Assembly: GCF_021739485.1 (NCBI RefSeq)
Contig: NZ_JAJFNK010000015.1
Coordinates: 1 to 64,000 of the forward strand
Direction: 5' to 3'
Length of the DNA stretch: 64,000 nt
Source of the DNA: Alicyclobacillus tolerans
GTDB taxonomy: Bacteria; Bacillota; Bacilli; Alicyclobacillales; Alicyclobacillaceae
The notes under the pieces were generated by a model. It had not been told where the DNA came from and did not search any database. It was given only the letters and a program-made list of their open reading frames with translations. Within the stretch, counting starts at the first letter, position 1; each line of letters starts with the position of its first letter. The position numbers were made by a program, and so were the translations under genes. Below, piece by piece: positions 27,766 to 36,264 of the stretch.

Positions 27766-29811
27766 ATGGCATTCGAAGACACAACTGTTGTAAACCAGGA
27801 ATCCTGGCCCAACTACCGGCAAGGAGGCCGCTGGCGACGCCTGCCGCTGTGGGCGAAGGTGCTGGTCCTCCCCCTCGCAACCGGATTTACAGGGATGACT
27901 TTGCTGCTCGTTTGCCTGAGAATCGCCCCACTGCCGGACGAAAGCCTGGTCAATCCGACCCTGATTGACAGTTCCGAAGGGCAAGCGTTGTCCGAGTGGA
28001 CGCTCAAAGGATCGCACGCGGAAAACATCCCTTTGCCCAGGGTACCCAAAAGTGTTCAACAGGCCACTTTGGCGGTAGAGGACGTCAAGTTCTACGAGCA
28101 CCACGCTTTTAACCCAGGTTCTTTGGCCCGCGCTTTTTTCGTGGACCTCAAAAACCGGCGCGTCGTCGAAGGCGGTTCCACGATCACGCAGCAGTTGGCG
28201 AAAAACTTGTATCTCAACCAGGACCGCACGGTCCTTCGCAAACTGAAAGAAGCCTTGTACGCCATGCAGCTCGAATTGCACGAGTCCAAGCAGGCCATTT
28301 TCGATCAGTACCTGAACGCCATCTACTACGGCCACGGCGCTTACGGCATCGGAGCGGCAGCGCGGCTGTATTTCAATCAACCCGTCGAGCAGTTGGACTT
28401 GGCTCAGGCAGCCCTGTTGGCCGGAATTCCCAAGGGTCCGAGTCTGTATTCTCCCATCGATCACTTCGACTTGGCCAAACAGCGCCAACAAGTGGTCCTC
28501 AACCGCATGGTGGCGGCGGGCTTTTTGACTCAAGCCCAAGCCGATGCGGCGTACCAGGAACCGATTCACATCAGCAAGCTGCACCCCCAGGCGGTTAAAG
28601 CGCCTTACTTTACCGCCACAGCGATGGGCGAAGTCCAGCGCAAATTCCACCTGTCTCAAGAAGACTTGTACCGCGGCGGCATTACCGTGACCACGACGCT
28701 CGACTCAGTGATGCAGCAAGCCGCCGAACGCGCGATTGCCCGTACCCTGCCGAAAAACAGCAGCATCCAAGCGGCGCTGGTGGCTTTGGACCCGCGAACG
28801 GGAGCCATCAAAGCGATGGTCGGAGGCCGCGACTTCGCCACGAGTCCGTACAACCGGGTGTTTGCCATGCGGCAACCGGGATCGACCTTCAAAGCGGTGC
28901 TGTACACGGCCGCACTTCAACACGGATGGACTCCGGCAAAACAGGTCAACAGCGAGCTCACCACGTTTGTCTACGACCAAACCAAGCAGTATACGGTACA
29001 TGACTACGGGGACTTTTACGCGCACAGGCCGCTTACGCTTCGCGAAGCCTTGGCCCGGTCGGACAACGTGTACGCCGTGACAACCAACCTGGAAGTCGGA
29101 CCGGAGGAAGTCATTCGCACGGCCAGACAACTCGGGATCTCGTCGCCATTAAGCCCCTACCCGTCTCTGGCGCTTGGGGTGTTTCCGGTCAGTCCGCTGG
29201 AAATGGCGACGGCCTACGCGACACTGGCCAACGGCGGCCACCGCATTTCCCCGTTCAGCGTCCAAGAGGTTCGGGCCTCCAGACAAGGCGAGGTCATGCA
29301 GACCACTCCGACGAGCAAAGAAGCCTTGTCGCCGCAGGTCGCGTTTATCATGAGCGATTTGCTGACCAGCGTCCTCAAGGTTCACGGCACAGCCTATGGA
29401 GTCAAGGACTACTTGCACGGACCGGCGTCTGGCAAGACAGGCACCACCGATTCGGACGAGTGGATGGTCGGTTACACGCCGAACGTGGTTTGCGCAGTGT
29501 GGGTGGGATACGACGACAACCGGCCTTTGACGAACGCTGAGGCCCACCTGGCAGCCCCGATTTGGGCGAAGTTCATGGGGACGGCCCAGCAGCGCGATCC
29601 TGCGGAGTGGTTCAAGGCTCCGGAAGGCGTGGTCCGGCGCGTGATTGACCCGGTCACCGCCAAGCTGGCCACCGATACGTGCAGCACCACAGAAGCAGAC
29701 TACTTTTTGGCTGGGACGGAACCGACGGACCCCTGCCCGCTGCACCCGGCTTCCAAACGCCAAACGCTCGGCAAAAGCGGGTTCTTCAAGTGGCTGTCAA
29801 AGTGGTTCTAA
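27766..29811 (+). CDS. pbpG: Class A penicillin-binding protein (PBP1A family, probable PbpG)
   Basis: A bifunctional peptidoglycan synthase of 681 residues. A single N-terminal membrane span is followed by a GT51 glycosyltransferase domain (catalytic E105 in AVEDVKFYEHHAF; EGGSTITQQLAKNLYL). The transpeptidase domain has S373-x-x-K376 (GSTFK), S432-D-N and K557-T-G. Start 27766 has AGGAGG 7 nt upstream; an in-frame ATG at 27730 lies inside the repeat array and lacks one. In Bacillus pbpG, a forespore-expressed PBP, is adjacent to speE-speB as here, so the name rests on synteny. No sigma-F or sigma-G promoter could be fixed. Confidence 0.88.
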   Translation: MAFEDTTVVNQESWPNYRQGGRWRRLPLWAKVLVLPLATGFTGMTLLLVCLRIAPLPDESLVNPTLIDSSEGQALSEWTLKGSHAENIPLPRVPKSVQQATLAVEDVKFYEHHAFNPGSLARAFFVDLKNRRVVEGGSTITQQLAKNLYLNQDRTVLRKLKEALYAMQLELHESKQAIFDQYLNAIYYGHGAYGIGAAARLYFNQPVEQLDLAQAALLAGIPKGPSLYSPIDHFDLAKQRQQVVLNRMVAAGFLTQAQADAAYQEPIHISKLHPQAVKAPYFTATAMGEVQRKFHLSQEDLYRGGITVTTTLDSVMQQAAERAIARTLPKNSSIQAALVALDPRTGAIKAMVGGRDFATSPYNRVFAMRQPGSTFKAVLYTAALQHGWTPAKQVNSELTTFVYDQTKQYTVHDYGDFYAHRPLTLREALARSDNVYAVTTNLEVGPEEVIRTARQLGISSPLSPYPSLALGVFPVSPLEMATAYATLANGGHRISPFSVQEVRASRQGEVMQTTPTSKEALSPQVAFIMSDLLTSVLKVHGTAYGVKDYLHGPASGKTGTTDSDEWMVGYTPNVVCAVWVGYDDNRPLTNAEAHLAAPIWAKFMGTAQQRDPAEWFKAPEGVVRRVIDPVTAKLATDTCSTTEADYFLAGTEPTDPCPLHPASKRQTLGKSGFFKWLSKWF

Positions 29812-29846
29812 GCAGGCTTTGCAGCTTTCAAACTTCGGCTTGACCC

Positions 29847-29896
29847 CGAACGAAACAATGGCGTGCCGCAAAGTTCGTTCTGCAGGCACGCCATTG
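29847..29896. terminator. Hairpin between convergent pbpG and a small gene
   Basis: A perfect 12-bp stem (CAATGGCGTGCC/GGCACGCCATTG) with a 17-nt loop. On the minus strand it is followed by TTTCGTT, on the plus strand by no T-tract. It can separate the two converging genes. Confidence 0.6.
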
Positions 29897-29945
29897 CTGT
29901 GTGATCCCTTCATAGCAGTCGTCCATTGTGGTCACAAAGTCGCGT

Positions 29946-30158
29946 TTACGGGTGGACCTCACCGCCGGGGTCCATCCACTCCCCGTCGTTTTCGATCCGG
30001 ATGTACCCGTGGTTATGCAGTTCCTGCATCACTTCAAAGAGGCTGTCCTTCTTGTCCCCGGGAAGCGTGCGGACAAAGTCGTTGATTTCGCGAGCGTGTG
30101 CCAATTGCGTGAAATGAACTCCGCCGTACTTCGAATGAAGTTCGCGCGTTCGATCCAT
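29946..30158 (-). CDS. Hypothetical small protein (70 residues)
   Basis: A small charged protein, predicted cytoplasmic, with no membrane segment. The sequence has EINDFVRTLPGDKKDSLFE followed by VMQELHNHGYIRIEND, which looks like a small helical/winged-helix-like domain, but I do not recognise the family. The ATG follows AAAGGAGG at ideal spacing, which makes it a real gene. It is monocistronic and faces pbpG. Function unknown. Confidence 0.7.
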   Translation of the reverse strand: MDRTRELHSKYGGVHFTQLAHAREINDFVRTLPGDKKDSLFEVMQELHNHGYIRIENDGEWMDPGGEVHP

Positions 30159-30297
30159 ATTGTCCCTCCTTTACGGCCATACAGGTGTATTGTGTTTAAC
30201 TCGCCAGGTCCTTATCCGTACTCACCTTTCCGCGGGCGCTCAAATAAAATAGTAGGGGTTTGAACTGACAGGACCAGGGGATTGGAGGTGCAATGCC

Positions 30298-31119
30298 ATG
30301 AAGGTCAACCACAGCCCGAGATCGAGGGCTCGACCGTCCACCCCTTTACGCCAGCGTACAACGGCTCAAATTGAACCGGTCGGTAAAGCGAAGACCGCGC
30401 AAGGAAGGAAACTGACCGTCCACGATATTCAGCTAGCCAAACAATCCACCGCGCGAAATGGCGGCGCGAAATCAGGTAAAGGGAAAGCGGGAAAAAAGAT
30501 GTCCGCTGCGAGCCGGCCAAAATCATCCCAGAAGTCCCCGGCAAAAACCGCCGTCAAGTCAACGGCCGCCCCGGCCAAAAAGGCGGGAGGACTCGCTCAA
30601 CTGCTGTCCCCGAAGGGAATACAGGATTCCCTGAAGTCAGTCGGCAGTTTGCGCAATTCAGTCAAAAATTGGCTTCGCTACTTGGAACAAGCCGATCAGG
30701 TTTTGGAAACCATTTATGCGACGTCCAATTCGCTGAAAGAGAGCGGCGTTTTAGAGAAAATTGTCAAGCAAAAGGGCAAGAACCTCACGACAGAGGACTT
30801 TGCCAATATTCTCGTCGCCTTGATGAATTCGCCGATTGGGGGGCAAGTGTTCAAGGGCGGCGGAGATGAAACGGACGCTTCCGAGACACCAGCCGCTCCG
30901 GCAACGGGCTCAGCAAATTCAGGGGGTTCAGGAGCTTCGGCAGCGACCGGCACGCAGGGAGGAACGGGCATCCCGGGCGCAGCTCCGGCTCCAGGGCAAC
31001 CCCAGGGATTCCCCCCTCCCTACCCGCAGCAACCCTATGCTCAACCTCCTTATCCTCAGCAGCCACCACCGCAGCAACCGCCGCAGTACCCTCAGCAGCC
31101 GTATGGCCCGCAAATGTAG
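30298..31119 (+). CDS. Hypothetical low-complexity protein (basic N-terminus, Pro/Gln-rich C-terminus)
   Basis: 273 residues in three parts: a Lys/Ala/Ser-rich basic region (1-95), a helical core (about 96-185; VKNWLRYLEQADQVLETIYA, LTTEDFANILVALMNSP), and a Gly/Ala linker ending in a Pro/Tyr/Gln repeat tail (YPQQPYAQPPYPQQP type). Such layouts are common among Bacillota spore coat or crust proteins, but I do not recognise the family. GGAGG lies 9 nt before the ATG. A strong hairpin follows the stop. The next gene on the opposite strand also has a basic N-terminus and helical C-terminus, so the two may be related in role. Confidence 0.6.
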   Translation: MKVNHSPRSRARPSTPLRQRTTAQIEPVGKAKTAQGRKLTVHDIQLAKQSTARNGGAKSGKGKAGKKMSAASRPKSSQKSPAKTAVKSTAAPAKKAGGLAQLLSPKGIQDSLKSVGSLRNSVKNWLRYLEQADQVLETIYATSNSLKESGVLEKIVKQKGKNLTTEDFANILVALMNSPIGGQVFKGGGDETDASETPAAPATGSANSGGSGASAATGTQGGTGIPGAAPAPGQPQGFPPPYPQQPYAQPPYPQQPPPQQPPQYPQQPYGPQM

Positions 31120-31123
31120 CAAC

Positions 31124-31167
31124 GGGCTGTTCCGATGCGACGTGTGTCGTCGCGTTCGGAACAGCCC
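31124..31167 (+). terminator. Terminator of the Pro/Gln-rich protein gene
   Basis: A 12-bp perfect stem (GGGCTGTTCCGA/TCGGAACAGCCC) starting 4 bp after the stop codon, followed by TGTCTGTGTTT. Confidence 0.65.
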
Positions 31168-31270
31168 TGTCTGTGTTTGGCGTCCGCTTTTCTAAGGAGC
31201 ACCGAAAGAGCCGCATCGGCGGTCTGTCTTGACCCGGGCGCGACAACGCCAATAAACTGCTTCTGCAAAC

Positions 31271-31327
31271 AAAAAATAACGAGCCGTCCCAGAATGCGCG
31301 GCTTACCGCGCAGTCGGGACAGCCCGT
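31271..31327 (-). terminator. Terminator of the basic helical protein gene
   Basis: A long imperfect stem (ACGGGCTGTCCC pairing with GGGACGGCTCGT, inner GCGCGG/CCGCGC) followed on the minus strand by TATTTTTTG, 28 bp past the stop. Confidence 0.75.
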
Positions 31328-31355
31328 TTATAGTCGGGTTCCAAGGCAGACTCGG

Positions 31356-31799
31356 TTATTTCGACTTTGGAACGAATTTTTTGATCTCTTTGAGCGTCTG
31401 GTCGTCGACGTTGGGTCCGTATTTTTTGACAAGGTCGTCGACATTGGCGTTAGGACCGTTTTTGGTGGCGTCTTTATAGGCGTTGACGAATTGCTTGATG
31501 CGCTGCTCAGGTACGGGTAAACCAAGTTTGTTGGCGAAGTTCTTTGCCATCTGCTCCACGTTGTTCGGGTCTTGCCATTGCTCAGGAGGCACTTTTTTCA
31601 CATCGTCCAAGATTTCAAAGATCGCCTTTCTCTTGCCAGAAAGGTTTTGCTTGAGGTTATTGAGCGGTGAAGAGTTGCCCTTCCCCCGTGCGGCAGCAGG
31701 TTGAACGCCTTCTACTCCAGGTTGCGCTGGCTCCTGAGCCCTTCGCTGAGCGGTGGCGCGTACGTTCTTTTTCGCTTTTCGGATCGGCCTTTTCTGCAC
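31356..31799 (-). CDS. Hypothetical protein, basic N-terminus with SpoVIF-like helical domain
   Basis: 147 residues. The first 45 are strongly basic (KRPIRKAKKNVRATAQRRAQ). The remainder is a helical domain (LNNLKQNLSGKRKAIFEILD, VEQMAKNFANKLGLPVPEQR, IKQFVNAYKDA). The arrangement of two helices around NKLGLPVPEQRIKQFVNA resembles the small sporulation protein SpoVIF/YjcC, but this is a weak impression. GTG 31799 is chosen because GAGGAGG precedes it at 7-8 nt; an open frame runs further upstream with no start signal. It is bounded by a strong terminator. Confidence 0.6.
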   Translation of the reverse strand: MQKRPIRKAKKNVRATAQRRAQEPAQPGVEGVQPAAARGKGNSSPLNNLKQNLSGKRKAIFEILDDVKKVPPEQWQDPNNVEQMAKNFANKLGLPVPEQRIKQFVNAYKDATKNGPNANVDDLVKKYGPNVDDQTLKEIKKFVPKSK

Positions 31800-31979
31800 G
31801 TTTTCCCCTCCTCGATCGGTGTCTGCTCTGTTACGAGCCTCTACATACTCTATGGTTGTGGTCCGCAGACTGTCTCTACATTTGCGGAAAAAGGGCAGTA
31901 CTCCGTACATTTTCAGTCGATTTTCGTTTTTATAAAATATTCAGTCACAATTTCGTAACGAATTGTTATATAACAGCGA

Positions 31980-32008
31980 TTCTCATTTGTGCCCGTGCAT
32001 AGTACAAT
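31980..32008 (+). promoter_or_regulatory. Promoter of the 41-codon zinc-ribbon gene
   Basis: TTCTCA (4 of 6), a 17-bp spacer, then TACAAT (5 of 6), 33 bp upstream of the GTG start. An imperfect inverted repeat (ACAATT...AATTGT, 31947-31966) lies just upstream and might be an operator. Confidence 0.5.
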
Positions 32009-32041
32009 GGCAACAATTCATCTGACAAAGGAGGCCGTATC

Positions 32042-32167
32042 GTGAATCCGGAACAGCAGTCTGCATCCGCTGACCCATTTCACTGCAGTGTGTGCGGGAC
32101 GGAACTTGGCGAAGAGCAAACCGTGATTTATGAATGCGAGCATTGCATCAACTTAGCCGAGGAATGA
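32042..32167 (+). CDS. Small zinc-ribbon protein (41 residues)
   Basis: A very short gene with an excellent ribosome binding site (AAAGGAGG, 7 nt before GTG) and its own promoter. The product has two CxxC pairs, CSVC (C15, C18) and CEHC (C32, C35), 13 residues apart, the layout of a zinc ribbon. The protein is acidic (ends INLAEE), so it is unlikely to bind DNA by charge and may mediate protein contacts. I do not recognise the family. It is followed 54 bp later by another short gene in the same direction. Confidence 0.65.
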   Translation: MNPEQQSASADPFHCSVCGTELGEEQTVIYECEHCINLAEE

Positions 32168-32221
32168 TTCTGAGGTGCGGCCGACTGAAATGCAAGGCAT
32201 CCAACGAAAGGCGGTGACAAC

Positions 32222-32356
32222 ATGGACGAACAGAAAACGCGCGTCAACGAGGCTGAATTTGACAATGAGTCAGAGCCTTTCGAATTGGATGTAGAGTCAT
32301 CGCGTGAATTTGCAGTCGCTGCGATGGTGCGTCGGTACACGTACTTCTTAGACTAA
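32222..32356 (+). CDS. Small acidic protein (44 residues)
   Basis: Starts MDEQKTRVNEAEFDNESEP and ends MVRRYTYFLD. It is highly acidic over the first 30 residues. A ribosome-binding-like AAAGGCGGTG lies 5 nt before the ATG. It follows the zinc-ribbon gene on the same strand and precedes a hairpin, so the two probably form a short operon. No family recognised; function unknown. Confidence 0.5.
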   Translation: MDEQKTRVNEAEFDNESEPFELDVESSREFAVAAMVRRYTYFLD

Positions 32357-32412
32357 AGAAGTCTGAGAACGTAGATGGAGCAGCGCTGGTACAGACCTGA
32401 CGATGAAAATGG

Positions 32413-32443
32413 GAACGCCATCCGAGTGAACCGGATGGCGTTC
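32413..32443. terminator. Terminator between convergent transcripts
   Basis: An 11-bp perfect stem (GAACGCCATCC/GGATGGCGTTC). On the minus strand it is followed by CCCATTTTC, on the plus strand by GTTGTCG. It lies between the small acidic protein gene and the end of the amino-acid transporter operon. Confidence 0.6.
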
Positions 32444-32476
32444 GTTGTCGCTGTAGGCCTTTTGCATTTTGACGGA

Positions 32477-33199
32477 TTACAGCATTTTGGCCAGAAATTC
32501 TTGAGACCGTTTGTGCTGAGGATGGGCAAAAAACTGTTGCGGCGGTGCGTCCTCCACGAGAACTCCCTCGTCCAGGAAACAGATGCGATCGGCGACTTCG
32601 CGGGCAAAGCCCATTTCGTGCGTAACAATCGCCATCGTGATCCCCGTATGGGCCAGAGACCGAATGACTTGCAGTACTTCCTTGACCATTTCCGGGTCGA
32701 GCGCCGAAGTGGGTTCGTCAAACAGCATGATCTCCGGCTCCATAGCGAGGGCGCGTGCGATGGCCACCCTCTGCTTTTGCCCGCCAGACAGCGTCGAAGG
32801 ATACACCTGGGCCTTATCCACTAGGCCAACCTTTTGCAAAAGCTGCAAAGATTTTTCGCGCGCCGCTTCTTTGGACAGTCCCTTTACCTTAACCGGTGCA
32901 TAGGTCATGTTTTCCAACACCGTCATGTGCGGAAACAGATGAAAGTGTTGGAAAACCATACCTACGTGCTGCCGAATGCGGGTCACATCCGCTTTCGGGG
33001 CGCTCACTTCGATCCCGTTGACAAACACTTCTCCGGACGTAGGCACCTCCAAGAGGTTGATGCACCGCAGCAGGGTCGATTTCCCCGAGCCGGAAGGCCC
33101 GATGATGGCGACCACTTCGCCTTTCCCGATTTCCAGGGAAACCCCCTTCAGGACGTTGAGCTGTCCGAACGACTTGGAAACGCGATTCAACTTAATCAC
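32477..33199 (-). CDS. Polar amino-acid ABC transporter, ATP-binding protein
   Basis: A 240-residue ABC ATPase of the GlnQ/ArtR type. Walker A is GPSGSGKSTLLRC, the signature is LSGGQKQRVAIARAL, Walker B is EIMLFDEPTSALDPEM, and the switch His is in IVTHEMGFAREVADR. It powers uptake with the permease upstream. The start is GTG, overlapping the permease stop by 8 bp. It is the last gene of a binding protein-permease-ATPase operon. Confidence 0.93.
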   Translation of the reverse strand: MIKLNRVSKSFGQLNVLKGVSLEIGKGEVVAIIGPSGSGKSTLLRCINLLEVPTSGEVFVNGIEVSAPKADVTRIRQHVGMVFQHFHLFPHMTVLENMTYAPVKVKGLSKEAAREKSLQLLQKVGLVDKAQVYPSTLSGGQKQRVAIARALAMEPEIMLFDEPTSALDPEMVKEVLQVIRSLAHTGITMAIVTHEMGFAREVADRICFLDEGVLVEDAPPQQFFAHPQHKRSQEFLAKML

Positions 33200-33851
33200 T
33201 GCGGCGCAGCCTCCCTTCCAGTCCTCGTCCGAACCACGTGAGAATCATGACCAAGACGTAGTAAATTCCCGCGATAATAATGAGCGGTTCAAAATACCGA
33301 AACGTGTTGCCAGAGACGATATCCGCGCGCCGCAGCAAGTCTGCAGCTCCGATGGTCGACACCAAAACCGAGTCCTTGAGCAGCGCGATGCTTTCGTTCA
33401 CGAGAGCTGGCAAAATGTTTTTAACGGCTTGCGGCAAGATGATGTCCAGCATCATCTGCCGGTAAGGAACGCCCAGGGACAATGCGGCTTCGCGCTGGCC
33501 CTTATCGACCGCAAGAATGCCGCCGCGGATGGTTTCCGAAATGTACGCCGCGGAGTTCAGGGCAAACGTGATGACCCCCGCCTGTAAGGCGGGGATGTCA
33601 TACCCGGTCAATTGGGGCGTTGCAAAGTACACGATGCTCAACTGGACCAGCAGCGGCGTTCCGCGAAACACCGAGGTGTAGGCGATGCCAAACCAGCGGA
33701 TCGGCGCAATTTTAGAGATCTTTAAGACGGACAACACGGTTCCCCAGATGAAACCGAACAGCGCCGCCAAGAGCGTAAATTCCATCGTGACGTAGGTTCC
33801 CCTGAGTAAAAAGGGGATTTGCGAGGCAATCGCTCCAAAGTCTAAGTTCAT
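33192..33851 (-). CDS. Polar amino-acid ABC transporter, permease
   Basis: A 219-residue inner-membrane subunit of the HisM/GlnP family with about five membrane spans. The EAA loop that docks the ATPase is EAALSLGVPYRQMMLDIILP. VFRGTPLLVQLSIVYFA is typical of the family. It starts ATG after GAGGAG and is 22 bp behind the binding-protein gene. One permease gene suggests a homodimer. Confidence 0.93.
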   Translation of the reverse strand: MNLDFGAIASQIPFLLRGTYVTMEFTLLAALFGFIWGTVLSVLKISKIAPIRWFGIAYTSVFRGTPLLVQLSIVYFATPQLTGYDIPALQAGVITFALNSAAYISETIRGGILAVDKGQREAALSLGVPYRQMMLDIILPQAVKNILPALVNESIALLKDSVLVSTIGAADLLRRADIVSGNTFRYFEPLIIIAGIYYVLVMILTWFGRGLEGRLRRSD

Positions 33852-33873
33852 GCTTTTACCGACTCCTCACTGG

Positions 33874-34698
33874 TTACTGATTCGAGCCGGAAAACCACTT
33901 TTTAATCAATTGGTCAAGCTCTCCGTCCTTTTTCATCGTGTTAATGGCGGTGTTGAACTTACCCACCCAAGGCGACCCCTTCGGGAAGGCAATTGCTGAA
34001 CCATTCGGCCCGGTATTTGCGATGGGGTTGGCTTGGAGGCTCGGGTTGCTGGCGAGGTAACCCTTCGCGACGGTTCCCTCAATAATGGCAGCGTCCGCGC
34101 GATTCGTCAGCACATCTTGAACCACTGTCGGGATGGTGTTCAGCGAAATCACTTGGGCACCCGGGATGGTTTTAGCCGCTGCTTCTTGAATCGAACCCAA
34201 CTGGGCTGCGACGCTTTTGCCTTTTAAAGAAGCCATCGTGGTATATGGCGAACCCTTTTTCGAGACGATTTCGTTGGTGGCCTGATAGTAAATTTCCGAA
34301 AAGTCGACGGCCTTTTCGCGCTGAGCGGTGGGTGTCATGCCCGCGATGACGAAGTCTGCGCGGTGCGCCTGCAAAGCGCCGATGAGACCGTTGAAATCCA
34401 TGTCTTCGACCTTCATTTTGAAGTGGAGTTGTTTGGCGATCGCGTTGGCGACATCGATGTCAAATCCAACGATTTTGTCCTGACCGCCTGTGGTGACGTG
34501 GTATTCATATGGTTTGTAGTCGGCTGAGGTCGCCATGACGAGGGTCGGTTCGGATCCGGTGCCCCCCTGAGACGTTTGGTTGCCTGTTGCTGCGCTGTTC
34601 GATGTGTTGGCTGTGTTGCCGCCTCCGCAGCCAGCCAGTGCAGCTACTGCAAAAGCGGATGTTACCGCGAGAAGTGAAAGCGATTTGAGTCTGTTCAT
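33874..34698 (-). CDS. Amino-acid ABC transporter, substrate-binding lipoprotein
   Basis: A 274-residue extracellular solute-binding protein (family 3). A signal peptide ends in the lipobox LAGC, so it is lipid-anchored. The binding fold shows VGFDIDVANAIAKQLHFKM, DFVIAGMTPTAQREKAVDFS and a C-terminal LIKKWF. It resembles ArtP-type proteins that bind arginine or other polar amino acids; the ligand is not certain. ATG 34698 has GGGGGG upstream; the open frame extends 23 codons more without a signal. Direct repeats at its promoter suggest regulation. Confidence 0.9.
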   Translation of the reverse strand: MNRLKSLSLLAVTSAFAVAALAGCGGGNTANTSNSAATGNQTSQGGTGSEPTLVMATSADYKPYEYHVTTGGQDKIVGFDIDVANAIAKQLHFKMKVEDMDFNGLIGALQAHRADFVIAGMTPTAQREKAVDFSEIYYQATNEIVSKKGSPYTTMASLKGKSVAAQLGSIQEAAAKTIPGAQVISLNTIPTVVQDVLTNRADAAIIEGTVAKGYLASNPSLQANPIANTGPNGSAIAFPKGSPWVGKFNTAINTMKKDGELDQLIKKWFSGSNQ

Positions 34699-34785
34699 GT
34701 TGTAGGGACCCCCCTGTGTTTTCACAAATGTTTTTTTTCGTTCTCTCTGTTCCGTTATGCGGGACAAGCTTGGTGATGGACCTCA

Positions 34786-34814
34786 TTATACTCCGGTTAT
34801 TGCATATTGACTAC
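34786..34814 (-). promoter_or_regulatory. Promoter of the amino-acid transporter operon
   Basis: TAGTCA (4 of 6), a 17-bp spacer, then a perfect TATAAT on the minus strand, about 90 bp upstream of the binding-protein start. Confidence 0.6.
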
Positions 34815-34829
34815 ACCTAATTGCATATA
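34800..34829. repeat. Direct repeat ATTGCATAT spanning the transporter promoter
   Basis: Two exact copies of ATTGCATAT (34800-34808 and 34821-34829), 21 bp start to start, or two helical turns. One lies in the spacer of the promoter, the other just upstream of -35. This is an operator-like arrangement. Confidence 0.45.
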
Positions 34830-34903
34830 TATACACGAAAAGTGGATTGTTCATTTTCTGGACGGTATCCACACTTCGGCAGCCCGCTTCAATCTGCAAT
34901 GCA

Positions 34904-36082
34904 CTAAAGCAGGCCCGCCAGAAGCTCCACCCCTTTCTCCATGGACTGGAAGTCCACATGGCTGAAAGACAACCGAAGGGCGTTTGCCCCTTGGCCCGGT
35001 TCGTGGTAGAAGTACGTGCCCGGTACGTAAGCGACCCCCGTCGCGAGGGAGCGCGGCAGCAATGCCTTGGTATCGGCGTTTTCCACCTCGAGCCAGATAA
35101 AAAATCCGCCGTCTGGCGTGCGCCAGGAAACGCGATCGGGCATGTAACGGCGGAGGGCCTGAAGCATGTGATCGCGGCGCTTGCGGTATGCTTCTCTGAG
35201 CGTCAACACCCTCGCCGACAGCGGCTCGGACTCGAGGTACTTGGCGACCGCTCCTTCCGTAACAGGGTGCCCTAGGTCTTTTTTGAACCAAGAAAAGGCC
35301 TCGACGAGTTTTGGGGAGGCCACAATCCAGCCGATTCTCAAACCCGGTGCAACCACTTTCGAAAGGGAACCCAGGTGAATCACGCGCCCGGAATCGTCCA
35401 TGGCTTTAAGCGGAATCGGGGGCTTTGCAAAAGAAAGCTCACCATAAGCGTCGTCTTCTAAGATGAGAAAGTCGTATTCCTGGGCCAAGTCCAACAAACG
35501 CCGTCGGCGGTCAAGCGATACCGTGGTGCCTGTGGGGTTTTGAAACGACGGGATGGTGTACAACAACCCTGGTATCGGCTGATTTCCGGCGCGGCGGCGT
35601 ATCAGGTCTTCTTCAAAGGCATCGACTTGCAGTCCTTCCCCGTCGACGGGATAGGAAACAACGCGATCGGTATAATTGTGAAAGATTTCTAAAGCCTCCA
35701 TGTATGTTGGCCCCTCCACAGCGACGGTGGTTGTTCCGTCGATGAGGGCGTGTGCGACGAGGTCGAGTGCCTGGCAACTCCCCGCCGTGATGAGCAAGTT
35801 GTCCGCCGCAGCCTGGATTTGCCGTTCCATGAGACGTTGCAAAATCAGGTTAGGAAGCGCCATGGCAGCTGGACTGCCTGCGTAATGAAACGGCAGGTCG
35901 TACTCGCTGTTCACGAGATTGGCTGTGGCTTGTACCATTTGTTGCGCCGGGACGAGTTCCGCGGCCGGATATCCGGCGCTCAATCGAATGCATCCTGGGG
36001 GCAGCTCGGGTATCCATGCGCCTGGCGGGTCGAAGCGCAAGGCAGCCTGCACGGCCGCGGGTAAAAACCGGGTGTAATCCAC
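34904..36082 (-). CDS. PLP-dependent aminotransferase (class I/II, LysN/MocR-like domain)
   Basis: About 392 residues, fold-type I. It has YTIPSFQNPTGTTVS, an Asp-x-Tyr block LILEDDAYGELSF and the PLP lysine in LGSLSKVVAPGLRIGW. These match the 2-aminoadipate/aromatic aminotransferase group, which includes the C-terminal part of MocR regulators, but no GntR DNA-binding domain is present. GTG 36082 is chosen because AAGGTGG lies 8 nt upstream; another GTG 12 nt further up has no such site. It lies upstream of the amino-acid transporter on the same strand, which suggests amino-acid catabolism. The substrate is unknown. Confidence 0.85.
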   Translation of the reverse strand: MDYTRFLPAAVQAALRFDPPGAWIPELPPGCIRLSAGYPAAELVPAQQMVQATANLVNSEYDLPFHYAGSPAAMALPNLILQRLMERQIQAAADNLLITAGSCQALDLVAHALIDGTTTVAVEGPTYMEALEIFHNYTDRVVSYPVDGEGLQVDAFEEDLIRRRAGNQPIPGLLYTIPSFQNPTGTTVSLDRRRRLLDLAQEYDFLILEDDAYGELSFAKPPIPLKAMDDSGRVIHLGSLSKVVAPGLRIGWIVASPKLVEAFSWFKKDLGHPVTEGAVAKYLESEPLSARVLTLREAYRKRRDHMLQALRRYMPDRVSWRTPDGGFFIWLEVENADTKALLPRSLATGVAYVPGTYFYHEPGQGANALRLSFSHVDFQSMEKGVELLAGLL

Positions 36083-36264
36083 GTTTATCGCCACCTTAGC
36101 TGGTTTCGGTTCCTTGAGCGGGACGGACAGACAGACAGCGCCTTTATTATACCTGCTTTATCAAAAGTTTCGAGGTTTGTCCGAACTTTCGAACTGAATA
36201 GGGTATGGGTTTTTGGCGTGTTCTCTTGGACAGGATATACTGGCTTTGAAATGGGGGGGCGCTC

